34,067 bases of DNA from positions 1 through 34,067 of the forward strand of contig JAHLWJ010000009.1 in assembly GCA_019057975.1 (NCBI GenBank). Direction: 5' to 3'. The translations under genes and the position numbers were made by a program. How positions within the stretch are numbered: the stretch's first letter is position 1; each line of letters begins with the position of its first letter. Below, one piece after another: positions 8,625 through 16,458 of the stretch. The notes below the pieces were generated by a model that saw only the letters and a list, made by a program, of their open reading frames with translations, was not told the DNA's origin and searched no databases. The DNA comes from Promethearchaeota archaeon. Its GTDB lineage: Archaea > Asgardarchaeota > Lokiarchaeia > Sigynarchaeales > SOKP01.

Positions 8625-9335
8625 CTATTTTGAGAACTTATCTAAATTCATTTGAGTAGTAGAAGATTGTTCAATCTTCCCAAAAGAATAATCAGATAGG
8701 TCAGTAATTATCATCTTAATTTTATCGACTACTTCTTTTGGAGTTAGATCATTTGTGTCAATAGGAAACATATTGGTTTTAGTAGATAAGAATTGTTTAT
8801 AATAAGCAAGAATTTTTAGTAAATAGTTATTATCATCCTCATTCCACTCTCTTCTTATTTTATCAAGTGAGCCTCTCTGTACAATCCTTTTTAAAATTAC
8901 ATCAGGTTTCGCAGTCAAATAAATTATATAATTTTCTTTCCACTTAATGGAATTATATGTATCTAGAATAAGAGTAAAATCTTTCTCTTTAAGATTTAAA
9001 CTCTTAGAATAAATTAATACACATAAAGGTGTTCTATCTAATACCATTATTCTGCCGTTATATCTGTTATCAAAATTAATAATATTTTGATTTCTTCTAA
9101 TGAGTTGTTGAAGAAAATGAAGTTCACTTCTAAAACCAATCTGCTTGTCTGAGGAACCAAACGGAAATGGCGGTTTTTTTACATATCTTTCAGGAAAAAA
9201 TTTAAATTTATTATTATCTTTGAGTATTTTTTTAAGAAGATTGAAGACAGTTGTTTTACCTACTCCATGAACTCCCGCAAGGGATATTACTATATTGTCC
9301 TTAGAACCCTTATTCCTGTAAAACGTCTTACTCAA
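8625..9335 (-). CDS. P-loop deoxynucleoside kinase/thymidylate kinase-like protein
   Basis: A 236-residue NTPase with a Walker A GVHGVGKTT (22-30), a PERYVKK segment like the ERY/ERS motif of deoxynucleoside kinases, a DRTPLC motif (about 105-110; DRS/DR-type catalytic region) and a lid-like stretch RIVQRGSLDKIRREW rich in arginine. This order fits the dNK/TMK or AAA_28 class of nucleotide kinases; the exact substrate cannot be read. The start is a TTG at 9335, supported by an upstream AGGAG with 8-base spacing (9344-9348). It follows the zinc-ribbon CPBP gene by about 120 bp and precedes the Roadblock gene by 80 bp. Confidence 0.7.
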   Translation of the reverse strand: MSKTFYRNKGSKDNIVISLAGVHGVGKTTVFNLLKKILKDNNKFKFFPERYVKKPPFPFGSSDKQIGFRSELHFLQQLIRRNQNIINFDNRYNGRIMVLDRTPLCVLIYSKSLNLKEKDFTLILDTYNSIKWKENYIIYLTAKPDVILKRIVQRGSLDKIRREWNEDDNNYLLKILAYYKQFLSTKTNMFPIDTNDLTPKEVVDKIKMIITDLSDYSFGKIEQSSTTQMNLDKFSK

Positions 9336-9453
9336 TCTTTTTACTCCTATCTACTAATATTTTATCGTGTAAAAATAATTGAAATAATTATAGAGATTAT
9401 TGATTTTCCTTATTATTAAAATTTTATATTGAGGTAGTAATGAAAGGTTAAAA

Positions 9454-10530
9454 CTAAAAATAGATTAAGACAATTAAGAGAATGTTATAAAAAACACTTG
9501 CAATGAGAGTGCTATAGATGTTCCCATTGGTTAATTCCCAAAGAATTCCTAATACTACAAATCCCAAGAAATTCAATAAGAAGTAGGCGGGATTAGGATA
9601 TATAAATATAATAAAAATTGAATAGATCAATGCAACCGAAAGAATTGTATAAACATTATTACGAAATTTCTGTTTTAAAGCGTTATGCAAAACGCCTCTA
9701 AATACAATTTCTAACGATGCCGCTCCAATAGCAATTAATACTATAAGCAAGAAAACCAATATAAAATCTGCATCTCTAATAATTTGATTTTGAATGGTGA
9801 TCTCAGTTTCCATATCAAAAAAGTCAAAGCCTATCTCGGCTAAATAGCTGATTAAAGAATTGTAAAGAAGGTTAAGTAATATTAAACTAATTGCTCCTAT
9901 TACACCTATAGAAATGCCTATTAGAATTTTTTTAGAATCTTTAGAAAAGCCTAATTTTGAATAGCTATGATTTTTTGATAATATGTAATATATAGGATAA
10001 ATAGCAATTAACATTTCAGGAATTTGGCTTACTATAAGCATTTGAATATTTTGTTCAATAGAATCACCTTCCCCTTGAAAAACTAATAAGAAATATATAA
10101 GAAAAAAGGCTATTATATAAACGTAAATACAAGTTCCAAAGATATTTATGCCTTCTTTTAAATTCCATTTATCCTTTTTCAATATAAATTTTTGTTCGGG
10201 TTCGAATTTTTTGTCTGTAAATATCAATCCTGGCTTTTTTTGGATAGCAATTTTTTTTACCTCAGGAATTTTTTCTAAGGTAGCATTGCATATCGGACAT
10301 TGTTCTAAAATTGTTGAGGTAACAATTGAACCACAACCCGGACATTTACGTGAAATTTCAACCCTTTGCGTGGAAACTGGTTTATGAATAGGACGTGGTT
10401 CTGTTGGTATTTCACTTGGACTAAGTTTTATAATTAACTTACCACAATTTGGGCAATAAGTTTTATGTTTTTCTACATCAGCACCACAATAAACGCAGTA
10501 TTTAATTTTTTTTTCGTTATCTTTTGACAT
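9454..10530 (-). CDS. Double zinc-ribbon protein fused to a degenerate CPBP membrane domain
   Basis: A 358-residue protein. Two N-terminal zinc ribbons are clear: C12/C15 with C26/C29, and C63/C66 with C78/C81. Several transmembrane helices follow from about residue 130 to the end. The membrane part resembles CPBP proteases, including LEIVFRGVLHN at 273-283, but the motif residues are incomplete: the first glutamate of EExxxR is Leu273, no FxxxH histidine is present in the expected helix, and HxxxN is SxxxN (345-349). It is therefore probably not a protease, unlike the protein at 537-1178. A sensory or scaffold role in the membrane is possible but not shown. Confidence 0.75.
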   Translation of the reverse strand: MSKDNEKKIKYCVYCGADVEKHKTYCPNCGKLIIKLSPSEIPTEPRPIHKPVSTQRVEISRKCPGCGSIVTSTILEQCPICNATLEKIPEVKKIAIQKKPGLIFTDKKFEPEQKFILKKDKWNLKEGINIFGTCIYVYIIAFFLIYFLLVFQGEGDSIEQNIQMLIVSQIPEMLIAIYPIYYILSKNHSYSKLGFSKDSKKILIGISIGVIGAISLILLNLLYNSLISYLAEIGFDFFDMETEITIQNQIIRDADFILVFLLIVLIAIGAASLEIVFRGVLHNALKQKFRNNVYTILSVALIYSIFIIFIYPNPAYFLLNFLGFVVLGILWELTNGNIYSTLIASVFYNILLIVLIYF

Positions 10531-10896
10531 TATTTACCAATTGCTTTGAAAATTAGAAAACTCTGTTTTCAAGTTAAATTCTTTTTTAAATTAATATTTG
10601 CTTTAATATATAAACTAGGGATTAAATAATTTATGTTTATATTTTTATCAGTAATTAATAACTAGATTCAATTGAGAGCTTACGAACAATAAGGAGAGAG
10701 TAAGAAGAGCTTTTCATTTCGAAAAACCTGGCAGTGTTCCGATGTCACGTATGAATTTATAAACCGAATTTTTTCCAGTTTCACAATTTCTACCTCGATC
10801 ATGGCAGAATAGTTAGCATAACTGATGTAAAATATATAGAATTATAACTTGATAATAATATGTTAAAAAAAATTTAATTTCAACTAATATATAGAA
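10531..10896. other. Gene-free gap with a GC-richer core (possible RNA)
   Basis: No supported ORF on either strand. Bases 10681-10830 are about 36% G+C by my count, while the flanks of the gap are close to 15-20%. In an AT-rich genome such a local rise can mark a structured RNA. I could not fold it reliably: CTTAC/GTAAG (10679-10683 with 10700-10705) is the only short helix I noticed. No tRNA, C/D-box or riboswitch signature was recognised. Confidence 0.35.
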
Positions 10897-12174
10897 TTAC
10901 GTATTTTTGCTCTCATTATTCTTTTTCATAGTCTTTTTTGTAATCGTAGATAATTCCATTAAAAGTAAACTGTGATATAATGAGATGGAATCATAGTACA
11001 CATCACTCTGATCAGATTTTTCAGCGTAAACTAATGCCATTTGAGCATTCAGAGCAGCTTTCATGAGTAATTCTATCCCTTTATAAATAAGATTTGGACT
11101 CCAAGTTTCATTTTGAGGATTAGACCACCACGTAGGACACGAATAAATTCCACGATTATAGAAGTATCTGGCAGTGTTATAGTAATTCTCAATCTCCCAG
11201 TCTGTTGTTAAATCTATATTGTTAGCTAAATTCATTAAATTGTTGAGATTTTTCACTAGTTTCCAATAATACTTATGAATATTGTTTTCTGGATGTTTCC
11301 ACAATGGATAAGGAATGCTTGCTTGAATATCTTCATAGGTTGTACTCCAACTCGATTCACGTGGGATGATTTTTTTATTACTAAGTGGAAAAAATCGATC
11401 CAATTCTGAAACAAATACAGTTCTAATTCTTTCTTCCTCATTAATAAGATCTAATGCCTTTTTTAGAAAAGTTTTTTCGTAATTTTTAATATGATGGCCA
11501 AATGTCTCGCCATCCATAGCAGTAATAATATATCGATCAATCTCTGTGAAAGATTTTTGCTTAGAGCCTGCATTTGGCTGGAAAATCTCCTTAATTGTTT
11601 TTATAAATTCTTTTGCTGATATATTTTTAAAGGAAATCTTGTTACTAAGAATATCATCCCTGAAAAATAATTGAAGTCCATCAGGAGAAGTATAAATTTT
11701 ATCGTATGGCCAATCCTCAGAGCAAGCTATACCACTCATTATAACCCATTTGTATCCTAACTGACGAATATATTTAGCAACGCTTCCAGATATTGCCAGT
11801 TCGGGTGGAAAAAAACCTTTTTTTTGCCATCGACCAAATTCTCTCTTATTTATTTCTTCATTCATCTGAATTTGGTATTGTACTTCTTTTTTTGGGATTA
11901 AGGGAAGTATAGGATGATATTTAGCAGTCCCGACAATTTCAATTTTGCTTTCAGATACTAAGTTTTTTAATAAATCCATTGTATCTGATAACCCGAATTC
12001 ATATAATAACTCAATAAGAACACCACTAATATTTAAACAAAATTTAACATCATCATAATCGTCTAATAAGCTAAATAAAGGTTTGTAGCACTCTTTGTCT
12101 ATTGATCTTAAAACTATAAGGTCTTGCGACGGCGGTTGATAAACATGAAGCAGATTTGCCCAATATGTTGTCAT
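10897..12174 (-). CDS. Glycoside hydrolase family 57 enzyme
   Basis: A 425-residue GH57 protein. It begins TYWANLLHVYQPP (HxYQP, motif 1), has GTAKYHPILPLIP (motif 2), FFPPELAIS with the likely nucleophile glutamate (motif 3) and MDGETFGHH with the likely acid/base aspartate (motif 4). GH57 retaining enzymes act on alpha-glucans (amylase, amylopullulanase, 4-alpha-glucanotransferase, branching enzyme); at 425 residues this one is short, so branching enzyme is unlikely. No signal peptide is seen, suggesting cytoplasmic use, for example on glycogen made by the synthase at 23.7 kb. It is divergent to the LLM oxidoreductase gene. Specificity is not assigned. Confidence 0.88.
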   Translation of the reverse strand: MTTYWANLLHVYQPPSQDLIVLRSIDKECYKPLFSLLDDYDDVKFCLNISGVLIELLYEFGLSDTMDLLKNLVSESKIEIVGTAKYHPILPLIPKKEVQYQIQMNEEINKREFGRWQKKGFFPPELAISGSVAKYIRQLGYKWVIMSGIACSEDWPYDKIYTSPDGLQLFFRDDILSNKISFKNISAKEFIKTIKEIFQPNAGSKQKSFTEIDRYIITAMDGETFGHHIKNYEKTFLKKALDLINEEERIRTVFVSELDRFFPLSNKKIIPRESSWSTTYEDIQASIPYPLWKHPENNIHKYYWKLVKNLNNLMNLANNIDLTTDWEIENYYNTARYFYNRGIYSCPTWWSNPQNETWSPNLIYKGIELLMKAALNAQMALVYAEKSDQSDVYYDSISLYHSLLLMELSTITKKTMKKNNESKNT

Positions 12175-12273
12175 ATTCCTTATTTGGATGGTATTAATTT
12201 GCTATATAATAATTTAAGAAAGAAAGAATTTTAACTATGTACTATTTGTTAACAATATCTAAATAGTTTTTGA

Positions 12274-13401
12274 GTGATAAATTTGAGTGAAATAAAATTT
12301 GGTCATCAAATATATTATCTTCATTCTTATGACTTCTTTCGAAAAAAAGTTATAGCAGCGAGTAAGGAAAATTGGGATTCTCTGTGGCTTCCTGATCATC
12401 TATCGGGTATGGGTGGTACTTTGGTTGACGATTATTTAAGCCCTTGGGCATTGTTTGGTGCAATGGCAGAATTGGTAAAAGGAAAATCTTTTGGAACGGC
12501 TGTTACAGATCCTCATAGAATACATCCCGCGGTTCTAGCACAGTTGTGTACCTCCATTAACCACCTTACAGAAGGGAATCTTATTTTAGGGATTGGAGCA
12601 GGAGAAGCGATGAATTTAAAGGCATATGGCATTCCAATCGACCATGCACTTGGTAAAATGAGGGAAGCTATTAATTTTATGAAATTATTTTGGGATAAAG
12701 GTAGGGATATTTCATTCGAAGGACAATACTATACTGCGAAAAATGCGGTTTTACTTCCTAAACCCGTATCAGATATCCCAATCTGGATTGGTGCTAATAG
12801 TCCTAAAACTTTAAAGCTGACAGGGGAAATTGCAGATGGATGGATGCCTGTAGGAATTGATTCCAAGACCTATAAAACTAAAAAACAACAAATCGTTAAA
12901 GCAATGAATGAAAAGGGAAGGGATTTAGACAAATTTTCATTTGGGGTATTCCAATTTATCTTTATAAACGATGATACTAATAAGATCAACCAAAGAATTC
13001 GAGGAAATAAATTTGAATTACTAACAAATCCTCGTAGAATAAAAGAATTAGGATATTGGAAAGATGAATACGAACAACTTTATATAGATGCTACCGGCTA
13101 CAAAAGCGAAGAGTTGAATATTTTAAAGATTGATAGAGATGATGTTTTGAAATTTGATCTTAGAAAATTAGAACCGATAGTAAAAGATATTCCAGATGAT
13201 TTAATACGCGATGGCACGATGATTGGGACAAAAGAAGAAATTATTAAAAGAATTCGTAAGTATATAGAAGCAGGCGCAAATCATTTCATATTTTCATCTA
13301 CTAATGGAGCTTCGAGTAAAAATTCTCCATTTACATACTGGGATGCTTCAAGAATAATTAGTGAGGAAATAATTCCATTATTTAAAGATAATAATGTCTA
13401 A
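12274..13401 (+). CDS. Luciferase-like (LLM class) F420-dependent oxidoreductase
   Basis: A 375-residue TIM-barrel flavin/F420 enzyme. Recognisable parts are WDSLWLPDHLSG near the N-terminus, the GNLILGIGAGEAMNLKAYG segment (cofactor loop), PIWIGANSPKTLKLTGEIADGWMP and a C-terminal GTKEEIIKRIRKYIEAGANHF. These match the archaeal F420-dependent group that includes methylene-H4MPT reductase (Mer) and F420-dependent glucose-6-phosphate or secondary alcohol dehydrogenases. The substrate cannot be told from sequence. The start is GTG 12274; the in-frame TTG 12283, preceded by GAGTGAT at 12272-12278, is an attractive alternative. Confidence 0.82.
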   Translation: MINLSEIKFGHQIYYLHSYDFFRKKVIAASKENWDSLWLPDHLSGMGGTLVDDYLSPWALFGAMAELVKGKSFGTAVTDPHRIHPAVLAQLCTSINHLTEGNLILGIGAGEAMNLKAYGIPIDHALGKMREAINFMKLFWDKGRDISFEGQYYTAKNAVLLPKPVSDIPIWIGANSPKTLKLTGEIADGWMPVGIDSKTYKTKKQQIVKAMNEKGRDLDKFSFGVFQFIFINDDTNKINQRIRGNKFELLTNPRRIKELGYWKDEYEQLYIDATGYKSEELNILKIDRDDVLKFDLRKLEPIVKDIPDDLIRDGTMIGTKEEIIKRIRKYIEAGANHFIFSSTNGASSKNSPFTYWDASRIISEEIIPLFKDNNV

Positions 13402-13424
13402 ATTTATTTTAAATTTTATTTGCT

Positions 13425-14540
13425 TTATTTTTCTATTATAGTTTCTTTAATAGGTGTACCGAAATGAGTTGCACCAGGACCTATATGAACTAAGACCTCA
13501 TCTCCAATCTTAATATCAACAACAGATATAGCTTTACCACCCACTCCCACTAAGCGAATAGTCTCGGCGTTTTGACAAATGCAACTTATTTGAATTTTTT
13601 TATCTCCTATTGAAGCTTCCAATTCAAATCTCAACATTGGCCTTGTTTCAATTTTGACCCTTCCAATTGATACAATTCTAACCTCACCTTTATTTGTAAT
13701 TGCTAAAACTTTATCTCCACCTTTCAATTCGCTCAGATATTTGGTTCGATATTTTTTTTCTGGATCATCATCAGGTACTAAAACATAAGCAGATACATCC
13801 CCCGCGTTGACTCTAAATGGTCTGGACGCCACAAATTGTGTTTCAAATGTTTCTGAATGAATTAAACAAAAGCCTGTAGCTGTTGAGCCTACAAGAAGTC
13901 CTTCTCCTACTTTTAGAAGTGATGTTGTATCGACACAGACTCTTTCAGCTTCAGGTATACTCTCAATATTAACTACTTTTGCTTTTGAAAGTTCAATCTG
14001 AAAAGTGACATGCATAAGCTTTTTTAATTGAATAATATCATTGATACTTCTTGGCGTCAAAAGTATTCCATCTACTCCAATTTCTAATGTTTTTAACATT
14101 AATTCCGCATCATCAACTGTATCTACTGCAGCAATTAAATCAGTATCGGTTTTATGCATTTCGGCTATAAGGTTTTCAAAAGGGATAATTTTCCAGTCTT
14201 TAGCCGATACAATAATGAAATCGACTTGTTTACTTTTAGAAAGTTCTATAATCGCTTTCTCATCATCCTTCGATTTTAATTCTTTATAAAATCCAATTAT
14301 TCCTTCTGAGAATTTATTATTAGCTAGTAATTCTTTTAGTTTCTCTCTATTATCAGTTATAAAATAATTCACTGGAATATCCAGATCTTTTGTAAAGAGA
14401 TTAATACGTTCTATTTTTTTAAACTCAGAATAAGTATTATTCGATACTAAATAATTTAAGATGTCCTTATTAAATGCTTCTTGAACTAATTCTTTAAAAT
14501 TGTTTTGCTTACTCTCAAAATTTAGGATTATTTTTTTCAT
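13425..14540 (-). CDS. aroB': 3-dehydroquinate synthase II (archaeal type)
   Basis: A 371-residue protein with the archaeal DHQ synthase II pattern, best seen in its C-terminal half: VGSTATGFCLIHSET, ASRPFRVNAGDVSAYV, YLSELKGGDKVL, SIGRVKIETRPM, QNAETIRLV and HFGTPIKETIIEK. The enzyme converts 2-amino-3,7-dideoxy-D-threo-hept-6-ulosonate to 3-dehydroquinate with NAD, the alternative entry to the shikimate pathway. No other aro gene, including the partner aldolase-type synthase, lies in the window. It is divergent to the ESCRT-III gene (128 bp) and convergent with the LLM gene (23 bp). Confidence 0.93.
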   Translation of the reverse strand: MKKIILNFESKQNNFKELVQEAFNKDILNYLVSNNTYSEFKKIERINLFTKDLDIPVNYFITDNREKLKELLANNKFSEGIIGFYKELKSKDDEKAIIELSKSKQVDFIIVSAKDWKIIPFENLIAEMHKTDTDLIAAVDTVDDAELMLKTLEIGVDGILLTPRSINDIIQLKKLMHVTFQIELSKAKVVNIESIPEAERVCVDTTSLLKVGEGLLVGSTATGFCLIHSETFETQFVASRPFRVNAGDVSAYVLVPDDDPEKKYRTKYLSELKGGDKVLAITNKGEVRIVSIGRVKIETRPMLRFELEASIGDKKIQISCICQNAETIRLVGVGGKAISVVDIKIGDEVLVHIGPGATHFGTPIKETIIEK

Positions 14541-14668
14541 AATAAATCAAAATTCGGTCTATGAAAACTTTTTTGTTGAGAATTAATTTATTATATTATA
14601 TTGAATAATATTAAATTTTTAAGTTAGTAAAATCATATAATTCATAAAAAAAAAGAGTTGAATAGTCA

Positions 14669-15316
14669 GTGGGATTAAAAAAAAAGCTATTTCCTCGGAA
14701 AGGTAAAGAGAAAGATGACTTAGTATCAAAAGCTAAGAGCCATATCCATCGATTAAATCTAATAAATAGAAACTATAGTAAACGAGCTGAGATAAGTCGA
14801 AAAAACGCTAAGATTGCTTTAAAACGGGGTGAAAAGGACCGTGCAAAAAATTATCTTATTCAATACAAGTCTTATAATGCTAAAGTTGATAGAACAAGTA
14901 ATATTAGAGGGAAAATAGAACGCCAGATTCAAGCGATTGAAGAGGGCCAATTAATCTCGGCTACAGGTGATATTTTTAGTGGAATACGCGATGAATTAGA
15001 GTATATTGCAACAAAAGCTTCTCCTGCTAAAGTTGCAGAAATAGCAGAAGATTCTGAAGCATATGTTGCAGAAATTGAAGAAGCTGCGGACATTTTAGCA
15101 GGAGATCCTGAAATTGATCTTGGGATTGATGTTACAGAGGAATTAAATCAACTTGAGACCGAAATGCTTCTTGACCAAGGAGGGACAATGCCTGAAACTC
15201 CTTCAGATGATTTACAATATATTGCTGAATATGAAATTGAAGAGCTTGAAGAAGTTAAATCAAAAGAAAAACTAAATAAAGAAATAGAAAAATTAAGAAA
15301 GGAACTACAAAGCTAA
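14669..15316 (+). CDS. ESCRT-III (Snf7 family) protein, probably Vps20/32/60-like
   Basis: A 215-residue, mostly helical protein with the Snf7 charge pattern: a basic N-terminal half (helices about 14-95, including the alanine/arginine hairpin ISRKNAKIALKRGEKDRAKNYLIQYKSYN) and an acidic C-terminal half with SPAKVAEIAEDSEAYVAEIEEA (118-139) and the DVTEELNQLETE segment (154-165). The end, KLNKEIEKLRKEL, has the spacing of an MIM1 motif (LxxRLxxLR) but with Glu for Arg and Ile for Leu. ESCRT-III proteins polymerise on membranes for scission and are recycled by Vps4. The start is GTG. No Vps4, ESCRT-I or ESCRT-II gene is adjacent. Confidence 0.8.
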   Translation: MGLKKKLFPRKGKEKDDLVSKAKSHIHRLNLINRNYSKRAEISRKNAKIALKRGEKDRAKNYLIQYKSYNAKVDRTSNIRGKIERQIQAIEEGQLISATGDIFSGIRDELEYIATKASPAKVAEIAEDSEAYVAEIEEAADILAGDPEIDLGIDVTEELNQLETEMLLDQGGTMPETPSDDLQYIAEYEIEELEEVKSKEKLNKEIEKLRKELQS

Positions 15317-15359
15317 TACTTTATCTTAAATTTTTTACATTTTATAGGTAAATTTATCA

Positions 15360-16376
15360 TTATTTGATTCTTTTTACAGCTTGCACCATGTTTCTTACTT
15401 TTCTGAGGGAAATTTCATAAGCAAAATTCTCATCTTCGAACATATTTTTAATTGCATTGAAGCCACAATCGGGTTTGATGATTAAATTTTCCTTACCGTA
15501 TTTATTAATTGCTTTTCGAATATAAGCTTCAAGAGAGTTTATTCCTTCAACATAATCATTGATTTCATATCCTTCTACTGGCAAAAACTTAGATTTAACC
15601 GTGCCTAAAGCCAAAAGTTTATCGGTATTTGTAAGATGTTCTTTTTGAAAAATATTAAAATTATCCTCGTTGGTTCTAAACTCATGGTCTAATATGTTCA
15701 CCTCAGTTTGAAGGAGTATATCACGGCATTTAGGGCTAATTCTGCCACACACATGAATAGATGATAAAGATTTTATTTCTGAGATAGATCTATTTAGAAT
15801 TTCCAAAATGAAATCTTCAGAGTGAAATAGCACTTTTCTTCCTATTAAAATCCCCAAAAGAGGTTCGTCCATAGAAATTATATCTATACCCATATTATTA
15901 TACGCTTTTCCTAATTGTTTCATGATTTCTGCTAATTTTTCCACGATCCAATCTACCATTATTGCTCTAGGTTCCGTAAAGATTCTGGTTTTTAAACCCT
16001 TAGCAACTTCACCTTTCAAAATTATTTCAGATGCTAATGTGAATGGACCTGTTAAACAGGCTTTTGTTCCTTTAATTTGTTCTAAAAGCTGTGGTCGCTC
16101 ATTAAAAAAGCTTTTAATAAATTCACCGTATTCTAAGGCTACCGGGTTTTCCGGGATTTTGAAATCATCTGATAAATAAAATTTATGGTTAATTTCTTCT
16201 AATTGGGTAATTTCTTTTGCTAATGGGGATAAAAACTGAGAAATCATAGAAATTAATTGAGGATAACATGGATAATCAATGCCAATTTGAATTAAATCAT
16301 TAAAAATCCTTACCATGTTTTCCGGATTATTGATTAAAGGCCAACTTCCAACTACTGAAGTGGAGGGATTATCCAT
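15360..16376 (-). CDS. Core methionine synthase (MetE C-terminal-like, cobalamin-independent fold)
   Basis: A 338-residue TIM-barrel protein equal to the catalytic half of MetE. It has TSVVGSWPL at the N-terminus, CLTGPFTLASEI, ISMDEPLLG and the zinc-site residues HVCG (IHVCGRISPKC) and PDCGFNA. Archaeal core-MetE enzymes lack the N-terminal MetE domain and take the methyl group from a corrinoid donor rather than polyglutamyl-folate; that is known for the family, not shown here. Other zinc/thiol methyltransferases of the same fold are an alternative. The ATG at 16376 is preceded by a TATA-like element and a palindrome (16422-16438). Confidence 0.85.
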   Translation of the reverse strand: MDNPSTSVVGSWPLINNPENMVRIFNDLIQIGIDYPCYPQLISMISQFLSPLAKEITQLEEINHKFYLSDDFKIPENPVALEYGEFIKSFFNERPQLLEQIKGTKACLTGPFTLASEIILKGEVAKGLKTRIFTEPRAIMVDWIVEKLAEIMKQLGKAYNNMGIDIISMDEPLLGILIGRKVLFHSEDFILEILNRSISEIKSLSSIHVCGRISPKCRDILLQTEVNILDHEFRTNEDNFNIFQKEHLTNTDKLLALGTVKSKFLPVEGYEINDYVEGINSLEAYIRKAINKYGKENLIIKPDCGFNAIKNMFEDENFAYEISLRKVRNMVQAVKRIK

Positions 16377-16421
16377 ATTTTCTATAAAGCTTAAAAGAAT
16401 ATAAACTTAGATTATGTAAAA

Positions 16422-16438
16422 TATGCAGAATCTGCATA
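16422..16438 (-). promoter_or_regulatory. Palindromic operator candidate upstream of core metE
   Basis: TATGCAG (16422-16428), spacer AAT, CTGCATA (16432-16438): a perfect 7-bp inverted repeat 46-62 bases before the ATG. On the minus strand a TATA-like TTTATATT lies between it and the gene, about 22-30 bases before the ATG, so the palindrome sits just upstream of the promoter core. This placement suits a dimeric regulator. No regulator gene is next to it. Confidence 0.45.
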
Positions 16439-16458
16439 AAATATGTATTGATAAAGAT

